Shown here: piece after piece, positions 16,524 through 25,574 of the stretch
Layout of the letters: each line of letters opens with the position of its first letter
Position numbering within the stretch: the first letter of the stretch is position 1
NCBI GenBank assembly: GCA_018267275.1
Contig: JAFDYV010000004.1
Location: 715,601 to 779,600 of the forward strand
Origin: Bacteroidota bacterium
Lineage (GTDB): Bacteria; Bacteroidota; Bacteroidia; Cytophagales; Cyclobacteriaceae
Reading direction: 5' to 3'
Length of the DNA stretch: 64,000 bases
Notes under the pieces: model-generated
Database searches by the model: none
Told to the model about the DNA's origin: nothing
Seen by the model: the letters and a program-made list of their open reading frames with translations, nothing else
Position numbers and translations under genes: made by a program

Positions 16524-17348
16524 ATGAAAACGAACCTATTCTTTAAACTATTTTCTGCGCTGACGCTTACAGGAATTATCCTACTGTCGTCCTGCAGCAG
16601 CGACACTGAACAAACCGCAGACACCACCAATGGCGAAAGAGCATCTGAATCAGAGGACCTTATTCAAGACGCAGTGGCTACTGCCAACGATGGCTTAGAT
16701 GGAACGATAGACGGTATTTCGAACGGAAGGAGTCAAGTTTGTGGCACCATTAGCAATAATGCAACAGCGAAAATTTTGACGGTTGATTTTGGCACGGCTG
16801 GCTGCCAGGGTGCCGATGGAAGAACAAGAAAGGGAAAAATCGACATTCTGTATGTTGGTACAGCTCCACAGAATTCTGCATCTCGAACGATTACATTTAC
16901 CAACTATTCTGTTAATAACTATTCAGTTAACGGTTCGATTACGCAATCTAATTTTCAGCGACTGTCTGCGGGAAGTTTTTCGTTCACTCTTTCAGCATCT
17001 AACCTAGCTATTGTATTGAGTGATGGCAAGACCTACACTATCAGCCAACTGCAACGCACGATTTCTACCAATTCGGGTGTTCTGCAAGATTTAACAGATG
17101 ATGTAACAACTATTACGGGTAATTCTACGCAAACAAATCCATCTGGAAATACAACAACAGTGAATATCACTTCTCCGATCACGATCAAAGGTAGCTGCAC
17201 CGTTACCGGGTTCTATTATCCAGCGTCTGGGGCGTATGATGTTATTGACGGAAAAGTTACGTATACAATAGACTGGGGAACCGGAACATGCGATAAGACT
17301 ATTTCTATTACCGCCTTTGGGAAGACTGCAATAAAAACATTGCCTTAA
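16524..17348 (+). CDS. Lipoprotein of unknown function, Ser/Thr-rich
   Basis: The 274-residue product has a lipoprotein signal (I-I-L-L-S-S-C, Cys near 24), then an acidic linker and a Thr/Ser/Asn-rich beta-type region with three to four cysteines (S-Q-V-C-G, A-G-C-Q-G, G-S-C-T-V, T-C-D-K). The repeated strand pattern suggests a secreted beta-sandwich. No homologous family is recognised. The desaturase-type gene begins 11 bp later. Confidence 0.65.
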   Translation: MKTNLFFKLFSALTLTGIILLSSCSSDTEQTADTTNGERASESEDLIQDAVATANDGLDGTIDGISNGRSQVCGTISNNATAKILTVDFGTAGCQGADGRTRKGKIDILYVGTAPQNSASRTITFTNYSVNNYSVNGSITQSNFQRLSAGSFSFTLSASNLAIVLSDGKTYTISQLQRTISTNSGVLQDLTDDVTTITGNSTQTNPSGNTTTVNITSPITIKGSCTVTGFYYPASGAYDVIDGKVTYTIDWGTGTCDKTISITAFGKTAIKTLP

Positions 17349-17359
17349 AGACAATTACC

Positions 17360-18193
17360 ATGTTTAGTGCAGATTTTTTAAATGAAAATGGCGTATTGGC
17401 TACTTGGTTGGCCAGTACGTCATTTATTTTACTTCGTTTCGTATTATTTGCGGGCGCAGCGTTTTTCATCTTCTATAAAATTTGTGTTACAGAATTATTA
17501 AAACGAAAAATCCAGCCACGTTTTCCAACATCCAAGCAATTGAAACAAGAACTACTCAATTCGGCTGTCTCAAGTGTTATTTTTGGTTTGTTCACAGTCT
17601 TTGTAATTGTGCTAAAGGTGCAAGGCCATACATTGATTTATAATGATATTTTGAAATACGGATATGGTTACTTGATATTCTCTTTGATTGCCATGATTTT
17701 TTTACATGACGCCTATTTTTACTGGATGCACCGATTGTTACATCAGCCAAAATGGTTCAAACAGATACATTTCGTTCATCATTATTCTCATAATCCTTCT
17801 CCTTGGGCTTCATTTTCGTTTCACCCACTGGAAGCCATTCTTGAGTTCGCTATTTTGCCGATTGCGGTTTTCATAATGCCGCTACACCCGCTCGTATTAT
17901 TTGCTTGGAGCATGTGGATGATTTCCTGGAATGTAATAGGCCACCTAGGCTACGAGATTTTTCCAAAGAGATTTTCAAGTTCTGTTTGGTTCAATTGGTT
18001 AAACACATCTACACATCACAATCTTCACCACGCTCACTCAAAAGGCAATTTTGGTCTTTACTTCAATTTTTGGGATAGATGGATGGGAACAAATGATTGT
18101 AGCTATCGGAAAACTTTTGATGAGGTAGTTGAGCAGCATAACATACCTACCCGGAAATTTTTCGCATCAGCAATTCGAAAGGGCCGTTCTTAA
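17360..18193 (+). CDS. Sterol desaturase / fatty acid hydroxylase family protein
   Basis: The 277-residue membrane protein shows the family's histidine boxes for a di-iron centre: H-D-A-Y-F-Y-W-M-H (His116, His124), H-F-V-H-H (137-141) and the C-terminal T-H-H-N-L-H-H. Four hydrophobic segments surround them. Members hydroxylate or desaturate lipids, using O2. The 3' end overlaps the convergent DUF418 gene by 47 bp, and both frames remain intact. Confidence 0.9.
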   Translation: MFSADFLNENGVLATWLASTSFILLRFVLFAGAAFFIFYKICVTELLKRKIQPRFPTSKQLKQELLNSAVSSVIFGLFTVFVIVLKVQGHTLIYNDILKYGYGYLIFSLIAMIFLHDAYFYWMHRLLHQPKWFKQIHFVHHYSHNPSPWASFSFHPLEAILEFAILPIAVFIMPLHPLVLFAWSMWMISWNVIGHLGYEIFPKRFSSSVWFNWLNTSTHHNLHHAHSKGNFGLYFNFWDRWMGTNDCSYRKTFDEVVEQHNIPTRKFFASAIRKGRS

Positions 18194-19232
18194 ATCGGGC
18201 CGACCAGCGTGCGCTAAATAAAACAGCCAGAAGAAAATATACAATGGAGTAAATCAGAATTGCTGAAGGAGATAGTGGTGACTGGTTAGTGACAGCGCCC
18301 ACGTATGTCTTTCCTGAAATCCAAGCGAGCACTAACATTCCCAACGTAAGTGAAAAAATGTAATGCGTTAATGTCATGCGGCCGGTGTTGGCCAAAACGG
18401 ATGCGAACTGCGTATGATGAATTTTCTCTCCAATCCAAAACGTGCAAACCAAAATTACGCAACTCAGGCTGGCAGTACTCAACAAAAAAGGTAGTGTGGG
18501 CGGCAAGTAATCGGCCGTGATATACATTTTTACAGCAGGCGATAGCGGTGCTCGTTCAGCGAAGTACCGAATGCCCTCGGTAGCGAGATAAACCACCTCG
18601 GCAATGGCAAACACTTTAATCTTCACCGATTTCTCGTTCCAGTTCAAGCGCCCCAACCACATGCCTAATAAAAAGTAAGCGATCCAAGCAAAGATTGGAT
18701 TCCAGCCATTGTAAAATGTATTGCGCAGAAATCCGGGGATCGTCCAGAAGTCAGTGTATTGAAACGTGGTAAAATCCCATCCGTTTTCAAATGGAATGGC
18801 CATTAACAAAACATGCCAGGCAATAATCGCAAATGCGGCACTCACAATGTACCACCTCTTTGGTAAAAACAACAGAAATGCAGCAATGTGCATATAGCCT
18901 CCATAAAAGTGCAAGATGTCGGCAGGCCACCAAACGTAAAGCAACAAGCCGGCAAAAAATAAAAACCATGAGCGCTTGACTACAATGCTCGTAATTTTCT
19001 TTTTCTCTATTCCATCATACTGTTGGCGATTACTCATCAGCGCTACGCCCATGCCCGCGAGTATCACGAACAGCGTGCTTGAGTTGCCGTTGAAGAGATT
19101 GAGAAAACCACTCAAACCTTCATGATTAACATGACTGCCAAACACTGTGTTAAAGTTGACAATGAACATTCCGAAAAGCGCATATGCACGCGCCAGGTCG
19201 AAGCCAATAATTCTGTTGGTTGTAGATTCCAT
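18147..19232 (-). CDS. DUF418/YeiB-like multi-spanning membrane protein
   Basis: The roughly 361-residue product starts M-E-S-T-T-N-R-I-I-G-F-D-L-A-R-A-Y-A-L-F-G-M. It has about ten membrane helices and the C-terminal D-U-F-418-like region with G-R-M-T-L-T-H-Y-I. The family (YeiB, related to acyltransferase-3 and heparan N-acetyltransferase folds) has no firm function; transfer of acyl groups across the membrane is proposed. An ATG at 19256 is an alternative start eight codons upstream. It converges on the hydroxylase gene. Confidence 0.82.
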   Translation of the reverse strand: MESTTNRIIGFDLARAYALFGMFIVNFNTVFGSHVNHEGLSGFLNLFNGNSSTLFVILAGMGVALMSNRQQYDGIEKKKITSIVVKRSWFLFFAGLLLYVWWPADILHFYGGYMHIAAFLLFLPKRWYIVSAAFAIIAWHVLLMAIPFENGWDFTTFQYTDFWTIPGFLRNTFYNGWNPIFAWIAYFLLGMWLGRLNWNEKSVKIKVFAIAEVVYLATEGIRYFAERAPLSPAVKMYITADYLPPTLPFLLSTASLSCVILVCTFWIGEKIHHTQFASVLANTGRMTLTHYIFSLTLGMLVLAWISGKTYVGAVTNQSPLSPSAILIYSIVYFLLAVLFSARWSARFKNGPFELLMRKISG

Positions 19233-19356
19233 GTGTTGCGATTTGTGCACAAACATGGGAGAAAGGGGTGCAGTGGAATTTGATATAAGTCAAATAATCT
19301 TCAAGTCTTCCTTCAGGAGATGGTGCTATAGAACAAGGTCCTTATCCTTGCTGTGT

Positions 19357-19926
19357 TCAAATTCTTGCCCGAATGCGGCTCAATGTTTCTAATGAGATGC
19401 CCAAATAAGAAGCCAGGTAGGTCAACGGAATCTGCTGAACAAAATGAGGCTGTTGCTTTAGCAGCAGCATGTAGCGTTGGGTCGCGTCCATTGTGTGGAA
19501 CTGAAACAGTCGCGCTTCCAACCACAGTGCATAATACTCGGTCATCAACAAGTCTAATTCTAATAGTCCTTTGTGCTTTTGTTTTAGTTCTTGAAAAGCC
19601 TGGTAATTGGTAACGCTGACGGTGCAGGGTTCAATCGCCTGAATAAATTCTTTACTGGGCTGCTGCAGCGTGTAGCTTTCCAGCGATACTGCAATGTCAT
19701 CTGTAAAAAATAGTTCAGTGGTGATTTCTTTTCCATCATTTAAATAGAATTTTCGCGCCACACCGGAAACAATTTGAAATCCTGATTTACATATTTCACC
19801 TGCCTGCAGCAAGTATTCGTTCTTTTGATATTTTTTAATGTGGGTGGCATTTTCTATAGCCTCACGCGCTTTTTCATCGAGCGATGCCAGATGCTGCTGA
19901 ATTTTTGAAAGGGAATTTTCGACCAT
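19357..19926 (-). CDS. Crp/Fnr-family transcriptional regulator
   Basis: The 189-residue product has a cNMP-type barrel (Y-L-L-Q-A-G-E-I-C-K-S-G, Y-L-N-D-G-K-E-I-T-T-E) and the C-terminal HTH P-L-T-Y-L-A-S-Y-L-G-I-S-L-E-T-L-S-R-I-R. It is a paralog of the regulator at 6621-7190. It lies 22 bp downstream of the kinase-like membrane protein on the same strand and 124 bp upstream of the DUF418 gene, so the three may form one unit. Confidence 0.88.
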   Translation of the reverse strand: MVENSLSKIQQHLASLDEKAREAIENATHIKKYQKNEYLLQAGEICKSGFQIVSGVARKFYLNDGKEITTELFFTDDIAVSLESYTLQQPSKEFIQAIEPCTVSVTNYQAFQELKQKHKGLLELDLLMTEYYALWLEARLFQFHTMDATQRYMLLLKQQPHFVQQIPLTYLASYLGISLETLSRIRARI

Positions 19927-19948
19927 TGACCAGAACCCAAACTTTGTT

Positions 19949-20824
19949 TTACGAGATTTCCAACTCGCGATTTATGCTCTTTACTACTTCATCAATTTCA
20001 TTTGCTTGAAGCTTGATCTTTTCGAAAATAAATGTAGGTTCCAATCCAGCATCTAATTTGGAAATCTGAACCAACCCCAGCAACCTGGCAACGGGCCCTC
20101 GCAGATGGTGGGCATTGGTGTATGCATATTTGATTAATCGTTCATTCTGGAGTTGTACTTCGCGTGTCCGTTCCTCTACCATCGCTTCAAGGCGCGAATT
20201 AAGACTGTGAAGCGTTTCTTGGCTTTGGATAAGCTCTTCATTCTGCGCTTCTATTTCATTCGACTTTTCAACCAACTCAAAATTTTTATCGCGGAGAGCC
20301 GTATTCATTAAGTCGTAGCGCATCTTAATTACATAAGATGAGTAACAGATTACAAAGTAAAGTATTAAGTAAGTGATTCCGACAACGATAATACTATTGC
20401 TGCCTGTGTGCCCATAATCTGAGGGGTGGGTCACATTCCACGAAAAAACAATGATCATCGCAACGAATACAACCGCGTGTACAACGGCCAATAGTTTTCC
20501 ACGCAAAAGAACAGAAAAGCCAAAGCCAATGACCATCACAACGGCCATAGAAGTATTGGTGATGTGATCTGCAGTGATGGCTTGGTAGCACATGGCCGCA
20601 ACGGTAATGCTGCCAATGATGAGTACTGAAACTTCAAACTTTTGTTGTTTGAAGAATAGAAATGCCACAGCAATGGCAAAGCCTACGCTCGCATCAATCA
20701 TTAAAGCAGTGGCAGGCCGCTCAGATGTAAAGAAAATATCGGTGATGGTAACGATGACCTGCGTTAACAACGCGAGCCGCAGTAGCAAAAGGAGAAAGAA
20801 ATGCTCCAATGATTGTTTTTCCAT
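19949..20824 (-). CDS. Membrane histidine-kinase-like protein lacking the ATPase domain
   Basis: The 291-residue product has about six membrane helices (residues 10-170), a coiled coil (about 180-230, rich in E, N and Q), then a phosphoacceptor-type helix pair with Y-A-Y-T-N-A-H-H-L-R-G-P-V (His239/240). It ends about 50 residues later, before any HATPase N, G1 or G2 box. The stop is followed by the Crp gene, and I see no ATPase domain in other frames. It could be phosphorylated in trans, act as a dimerisation or phosphotransfer partner, or be truncated. Confidence 0.8.
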   Translation of the reverse strand: MEKQSLEHFFLLLLLRLALLTQVIVTITDIFFTSERPATALMIDASVGFAIAVAFLFFKQQKFEVSVLIIGSITVAAMCYQAITADHITNTSMAVVMVIGFGFSVLLRGKLLAVVHAVVFVAMIIVFSWNVTHPSDYGHTGSNSIIVVGITYLILYFVICYSSYVIKMRYDLMNTALRDKNFELVEKSNEIEAQNEELIQSQETLHSLNSRLEAMVEERTREVQLQNERLIKYAYTNAHHLRGPVARLLGLVQISKLDAGLEPTFIFEKIKLQANEIDEVVKSINRELEIS

Positions 20825-21079
20825 GGCTGACAGGATCTACGCAAATTTAATGTTATCCGATTACTTTGTTGATTTTCCTAATCACTTGATCAATGCGGTC
20901 GGTCAACACTCGGCTAAAACGTATTCTTAAACCAGTATAGGGGTTGGGTTTGCTGGGTTAATGAGGCGCGGGAGTTAAAGCAGCAACTGCAATTTTTGAA
21001 TCAGCCGTACCAAAGTACAGAAGCCACCTTCCGCGAAAGAAAACAAGACCTTCGACAAAACAAACCTGATTGACTTTTA
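20825..21079. other. Gene-poor region with a coding-like remnant
   Basis: No intact gene lies here. A + strand frame open from about 20927 to the TGA at 21071-21073 has a helix-like, charged composition (E-A-R-E-L-K-Q-Q-L-Q-F-L, then T-F-R-E-R-K-Q-D-L-R-Q-N) but no plausible start. It looks like the 3' end of a lost gene; no family is recognised. The same frame continues past the stop into the GH130-like fragment. Confidence 0.4.
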
Positions 21080-21352
21080 GTTACGTGGACAAAACACGGT
21101 TTGGCACTGGCAGGCAGTTATCAGGACACCTGGAGTAAATCGGGGGCCATTGTGGCAAAAGAAGTGGGTTCAAAAATCATTGCACAAAAAATCAACGAGA
21201 AGTATTGGATGTATTTCGGTGACACCGATCTATTTATGGCTACTTCTGATGATCTTATCCGTTGGGAGCCACTAATAGAAAACGGCAAATTGAAATCTAT
21301 ACTTCGGGCAAGGCGCGGGTATTTTGACAGCCGCTTGGTGGAGAGCGGTCCT
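21080..21352 (+). pseudogene. Fragment of a GH130-like glycosidase/phosphorylase (middle part)
   Basis: About 90 residues match the core of the five-bladed propeller family that includes GH130 mannoside phosphorylases: T-W-T-K-H-G-L-A, D-T-W-S-K-S-G-A-I-V, K-Y-W-M-Y-F-G-D-T, A-T-S-D-D-L-I-R-W, and G-Y-F-D-S-R-L-V-E-S-G-P. The frame is preceded by a stop at 21071 and loses similarity after the G-P motif, so both ends of the protein are missing. A minus-strand fragment that looks like the N-terminus of the same kind of protein follows at 21446-21625. Confidence 0.65.
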
Positions 21353-21445
21353 TACGCCGGTAATCTCGTATGGCCGATCTGGCCGCAGGAAATTCTTTTC
21401 AAGCCTATCCACCAGCCGCGTGGGATCTTGAGAACATCGAACGAG

Positions 21446-21625
21446 ATCCTTTACGATGGAACAATCAAACACACCGCTGCCGGCAGATAAAATCGGATTA
21501 AGGCTATCTACTTTTACGAATGGTATCATTGCCCAATTGGGGTAGTCTTCATCATGAAAATTGTTCTGCTGTCTTAACGAACAACCCATCAGCAGAACCG
21601 GTGCAAGCAGAAAAAACAATTTCAT
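21446..21625 (-). pseudogene. Fragment of a GH130-like lipoprotein (N-terminal part)
   Basis: From the ATG at 21625 this strand encodes a lipoprotein signal (F-F-L-L-A-P-V-L-L-M-G-C) followed by P-F-V-K-V-D-S-L-N-P-I-L and G-V-F-D-C-S-I-V-K-D, which looks like the start of a GH130-type propeller protein. The frame stays open to 21272 but the similarity ends near 21446. The rest of the enzyme is missing here; the middle part lies on the opposite strand at 21080-21352. Confidence 0.55.
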
Positions 21626-21748
21626 GTGCAAGATGAGCAAAGGTGAATTTTCACAAGGTACATTAACGCGGTGAAAAATTTTATTCAAACAAAACAGAGT
21701 TGGCCTTTAATTCGAAGTTTTGAATAAAGATTTTCACGTTTTCAATTC

Positions 21749-21756
21749 TATCTTTG
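21749..21756 (+). promoter_or_regulatory. TAnnTTTG promoter box of mutS
   Basis: TATCTTTG matches the Bacteroidota -7 element. The mutS ATG begins 7 nt after its last G, so transcription would start at or next to the start codon. No clear TTG is seen at the -33 distance. Confidence 0.55.
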
Positions 21757-21762
21757 TCGCTT

Positions 21763-24363
21763 ATGGCTGCAGCAGGCGCAATGGATACACCTCTTATGAA
21801 GCAGTACAGCGCCATTAAGGCGAAGTACCCTGGTGCATTATTACTGTTTCGTGTGGGTGATTTTTACGAAACGTTTGGCGAAGATGCCATTAAGGCCAGT
21901 AGAGTGCTTGACATTACACTGACCAAGCGTGGCAACGGCTCCGCTTCGGAAATTGAGCTGGCAGGCTTTCCGCACCACGCACTTGACTCCTACCTGCCAA
22001 AGCTGGTGCGCGCGGGTCATCGCGTAGCCATTTGCGATCAATTAGAAGATCCGCGGTTTGTAAAAGGCATTGTGAAGCGGGGCGTAACTGAGCTGGTCAC
22101 GCCAGGTGTATCTTTCAACGACAATGTGCTGGAGCGCAAGCGCAACAATTTTTTGTGCTCGCTTTATGTAGGCAAGGTTTTTGGTATTGCTTTTCTGGAT
22201 ATCAGCACTGGCGAATTTTACTGTGCGCAAGGAAACGATAGTTATGCTTTTAAGCTGATTCAGAGCCTGGGTCCTGCAGAAATTATTTTCAGCAAAGGCA
22301 GCCGCGATACGCTAGAACAACATATTGGTGATGACTATGCCACCTTTGCGCTGGATGATTGGGTGTATGCATTTGACTATGCCCACGACAAGCTGATTCA
22401 CCAATTCAAAACGGCTACACTCAAAGGTTTCGGTATTGATGGTATGAACGAGGCCATCATCGCTGCTGGCGCGATTTTGCATTACCTCGAAGCCACCGAA
22501 CACAAAGACACGCACCACGTTGCTTCTATTGCACGGATGGATGAGGAGCATTACGTGTGGCTCGATAAGTTCACGATTCGAAATCTGGAATTGGTTAATG
22601 CACAACATGAAGGTGGTGTGCCGCTGTTGCAGATCCTGGATCAAACCGTAACGCCCATGGGCTCGCGCCAATTGAGGCGTTGGATGGTGTTGCCACTCAA
22701 AGAAAAGGAAGCCATTGACGAGCGACTCGAGATAGTTGACCATTTGTATCAACATGCCGATGTCACTGAAGCGGTTGCACAGCAATTGAAGCAGGTGGCT
22801 GATCTAGAGCGATTGATTTCAAAGGTGGCGGTAGGCCGCGTCAATCCACGCGAGTTATTGCAACTGAAACGATCGCTGCAAGCAATCCTGCCGGTGAAAG
22901 ACTTATTGGCGGCACAGTCGTCAGTTGGATTGAAGAAGTTGAGCGATCAGCTTCATCGCTGCGAATTTCTTTTGGAGAAAATCGAAAAAGAATTGAAAGA
23001 AGATGCACCGATGTTGCTGCATCAGGGTGGCGTGATCAAGGATGGCGTAAATGCCGAACTAGATGAGCTGCGTCAGTTGGCTTTTTCGGGAAAGGATTAT
23101 TTATTGCAGGTACAAAAGCGTGAGATTGAACGGACGGGTATTAACTCGTTGAAGATATCTTACAATAAAGTGTTTGGCTACTACCTGGAAGTGAGCAACG
23201 CCAACAAAGACAAAGTGCCTGCTGACTGGATTCGCAAGCAAACACTGGTGAATGCCGAGCGCTACATCACCGAAGAGCTGAAAGTGTATGAGGAGAAAAT
23301 CCTCCATGCGGAAGAAAAACTGAGTGTCATCGAGCAACGATTGTTCAATGAGCTGGTTCGCCACACCAGCGAGTTTATTGCACAAATTCAGCAAAATGCA
23401 AGGACGGTGGCCGTGCTCGATTGCCTTCTTTCCTTTGCGCTGACGGCTCGAACCAACCGGTACGCTAAGCCAGAAATCAGCGACTCAACGCGCCTCGCCA
23501 TCAAAGCAGGTCGCCACCCCGTAATTGAAAAGCAATTGCCCGTGGGCGAAACCTATGTGCCCAACGACATTTTTCTCGACACAGAAACACAACAGATACT
23601 GGTTATTACGGGCCCGAACATGGCAGGTAAGTCGGCCTTACTACGACAAACGGCATTGATCGTGTTGATGGCACAGATGGGCAGTTTTGTTCCGGCCGAA
23701 AGTGCCGTGGTGGGGTTGGTCGATAAAGTATTTACCCGTGTAGGCGCCAGCGATAACCTGTCGCGGGGCGAATCCACTTTTATGGTGGAGATGACGGAGA
23801 CGGCCAGCATCCTCAATAATCTAAGCAACCGCAGTTTGATTTTGATGGACGAAATCGGGCGCGGCACGTCTACCTACGATGGCGTTTCCATTGCGTGGGC
23901 TATTGTGGAATATCTGCACAATCACAAAGAAGTTCGGCCTAAAACGCTATTTGCCACCCATTACCATGAATTGAATCAACTCGCGGAAGACTTGCCCCGC
24001 GTGAAAAACTTCAACGTGAGCGTAAAAGAGGTGGGCGACAAAATCATTTTCATGCGCAAGCTAAAGGAAGGCGGCAGCGAGCACAGTTTTGGTATCCACG
24101 TGGCACAACTCGCGGGCATGCCCAACCCTGTAGTGTTACGCGCCAACGACATTTTGCATTTTTTAGAAAAAGACAAGCGCAAAGAAAGCCGTAGAAAAAA
24201 TTTGGAAGAGCTGCCTAAACCTCAGTTTCAGATGAGCCTCTTTGAAGCCGATCCTAAAATGAAAGAAGTCCACGACTTGCTCAGCAAAATCGATATTAAC
24301 ACCATCAGCCCAGTGGATGCACTGTTGAAGTTGAATGAAGTGTTGGGTGTGATGAAGAAGTAA
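21763..24363 (+). CDS. mutS: DNA mismatch repair protein MutS
   Basis: The 866-residue product has the whole MutS layout. The mismatch-binding domain carries the F-x-E wedge (G-D-F-Y-E-T-F), followed by connector, core lever and clamp. The C-terminal ATPase has Walker A G-P-N-M-A-G-K-S, the D-E-I-G-R-G-T-S-T-Y-D-G Walker B/signature stretch and T-H-Y-H-E-L. It recognises mispairs and recruits MutL; being full length with the wedge, it is MutS1 rather than MutS2. The ATG at 21763 is preferred to an in-frame TTG at 21754 because the promoter box at 21749-21756 covers that TTG. Confidence 0.97.
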   Translation: MAAAGAMDTPLMKQYSAIKAKYPGALLLFRVGDFYETFGEDAIKASRVLDITLTKRGNGSASEIELAGFPHHALDSYLPKLVRAGHRVAICDQLEDPRFVKGIVKRGVTELVTPGVSFNDNVLERKRNNFLCSLYVGKVFGIAFLDISTGEFYCAQGNDSYAFKLIQSLGPAEIIFSKGSRDTLEQHIGDDYATFALDDWVYAFDYAHDKLIHQFKTATLKGFGIDGMNEAIIAAGAILHYLEATEHKDTHHVASIARMDEEHYVWLDKFTIRNLELVNAQHEGGVPLLQILDQTVTPMGSRQLRRWMVLPLKEKEAIDERLEIVDHLYQHADVTEAVAQQLKQVADLERLISKVAVGRVNPRELLQLKRSLQAILPVKDLLAAQSSVGLKKLSDQLHRCEFLLEKIEKELKEDAPMLLHQGGVIKDGVNAELDELRQLAFSGKDYLLQVQKREIERTGINSLKISYNKVFGYYLEVSNANKDKVPADWIRKQTLVNAERYITEELKVYEEKILHAEEKLSVIEQRLFNELVRHTSEFIAQIQQNARTVAVLDCLLSFALTARTNRYAKPEISDSTRLAIKAGRHPVIEKQLPVGETYVPNDIFLDTETQQILVITGPNMAGKSALLRQTALIVLMAQMGSFVPAESAVVGLVDKVFTRVGASDNLSRGESTFMVEMTETASILNNLSNRSLILMDEIGRGTSTYDGVSIAWAIVEYLHNHKEVRPKTLFATHYHELNQLAEDLPRVKNFNVSVKEVGDKIIFMRKLKEGGSEHSFGIHVAQLAGMPNPVVLRANDILHFLEKDKRKESRRKNLEELPKPQFQMSLFEADPKMKEVHDLLSKIDINTISPVDALLKLNEVLGVMKK

Positions 24364-24384
24364 ATGACATAAATCCATGAAACT

Positions 24385-25470
24385 ATGATGAAGAAACGCA
24401 CAGCAATGACAATCATTTTGTTGCCCTTCTTGCTTTCATCCTGCCTTGTCGGCCGCTTTGCTTGGTACAATTTTTCGGGCATCACCGATTACAAGATTTT
24501 TCCAGCGCGAGTGTTGGTTAAATCAGACAAACCATTTCTTTTTACAGATGCCATTAGAACTGACCGAATAGGCAAAGTCAGCGTGCAAAAACTAGACAGT
24601 GTTGTAAAAAGCAACAACACCGTTGCGTTTCTGGTCATCAGAAACGATTCGGTTTTATTCGAACGTTACTATCAGGGCTACGAAGCGCAATCCACCGTTG
24701 CTTCTTTTTCAATGGCGAAATCTTACACATCTGCATTGATCGGTGCAGCCGTTGCCGATGGATTCATCAAAAGCATCGATGAGCCAATCACCAATTATAT
24801 TACTGAACTAAAATCCAAGAAGGGCTTTGATGAAGTAACCATTCGTCATTTATTGTTGATGACAAGCGGCATCAAAGCAAATGAGAGTTACTACAACCCT
24901 TTTGGCCAGGCGGCACGACTTTATTACGGTCGTAATTTGCGCAATTACATAAAGCGATTGGAAATGGATCATCAACCCGGCACACGTTTCGCTTACCGGA
25001 GTGTGAATACACAGCTTTTGGGGTTGATTGTTGAGCGTGCCACAAAAAGAACGGTAACAGACTATATGAACGACCGTATTTGGAAGCACTTGGGTGCACA
25101 ATATGAGGCTGACTGGAGCATCGACAAAAAGAAAAACGGATTGGAAAAAGCGTTTTGTTGTATCAACGCCAAAGCGCCCGACTTTGCGAAGTTTGGCCGG
25201 TTGTACTTAAATAAAGGCAATTGGAATGGCACGCAGGTGCTTCCGAGCGATTGGGTGCAAGAGTCAATCACGTCTTCTAACGAGCATGGCGCTGCAAAAT
25301 TTTACAAATACCAGTGGTGGCTCACCCAGCGCGGCTATGAGGCCAACGGATTGCACGGTCAGTTCATTTTTGTGTGTCCCGAAAAAAACCTCATTGTTGT
25401 TCGTTTAGGTAAGAGTGAAGGGAAATTGAACTGGGAGAATCTGTTTGATCAGCTGGCGGAAAAGATTTGA
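24385..25470 (+). CDS. Serine hydrolase, beta-lactamase/class C family, lipoprotein
   Basis: The 361-residue product has a lipoprotein signal (L-L-S-S-C, Cys20) and the class C beta-lactamase/esterase fold: S-M-A-K (Ser109 nucleophile, Lys112), the Y-x-N motif Y-R-S-V-N, and H-G-Q in place of K-T-G near the C-terminus. Relatives include 6-aminohexanoate-dimer hydrolase-like enzymes and peptidases; real beta-lactam resistance is unlikely. It begins 21 bp after mutS on the same strand. Confidence 0.87.
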   Translation: MMKKRTAMTIILLPFLLSSCLVGRFAWYNFSGITDYKIFPARVLVKSDKPFLFTDAIRTDRIGKVSVQKLDSVVKSNNTVAFLVIRNDSVLFERYYQGYEAQSTVASFSMAKSYTSALIGAAVADGFIKSIDEPITNYITELKSKKGFDEVTIRHLLLMTSGIKANESYYNPFGQAARLYYGRNLRNYIKRLEMDHQPGTRFAYRSVNTQLLGLIVERATKRTVTDYMNDRIWKHLGAQYEADWSIDKKKNGLEKAFCCINAKAPDFAKFGRLYLNKGNWNGTQVLPSDWVQESITSSNEHGAAKFYKYQWWLTQRGYEANGLHGQFIFVCPEKNLIVVRLGKSEGKLNWENLFDQLAEKI

Positions 25471-25574
25471 ATAGAAACTGTTCTTTCCACAGTCTGGATC
25501 ATGGTGACGATTATCTGTAAATGGTGATGACCAATATCATAGACAAATTGTAGGCAATAGCTGAAATTTGTTCA

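Noticed and set aside
21272..21688. Full-length 138-residue minus-strand frame as one gene
   Set aside because: Only its 21446-21625 part resembles a real protein (lipoprotein and GH130-like start); the rest overlaps the opposite-strand fragment and has no similarity.
24385..25470. Antibiotic-resistance beta-lactamase
   Set aside because: The S-x-x-K and Y-x-N motifs fit, but the K-T-G box is replaced by H-G-Q, as in esterase/peptidase relatives rather than real class C beta-lactamases.
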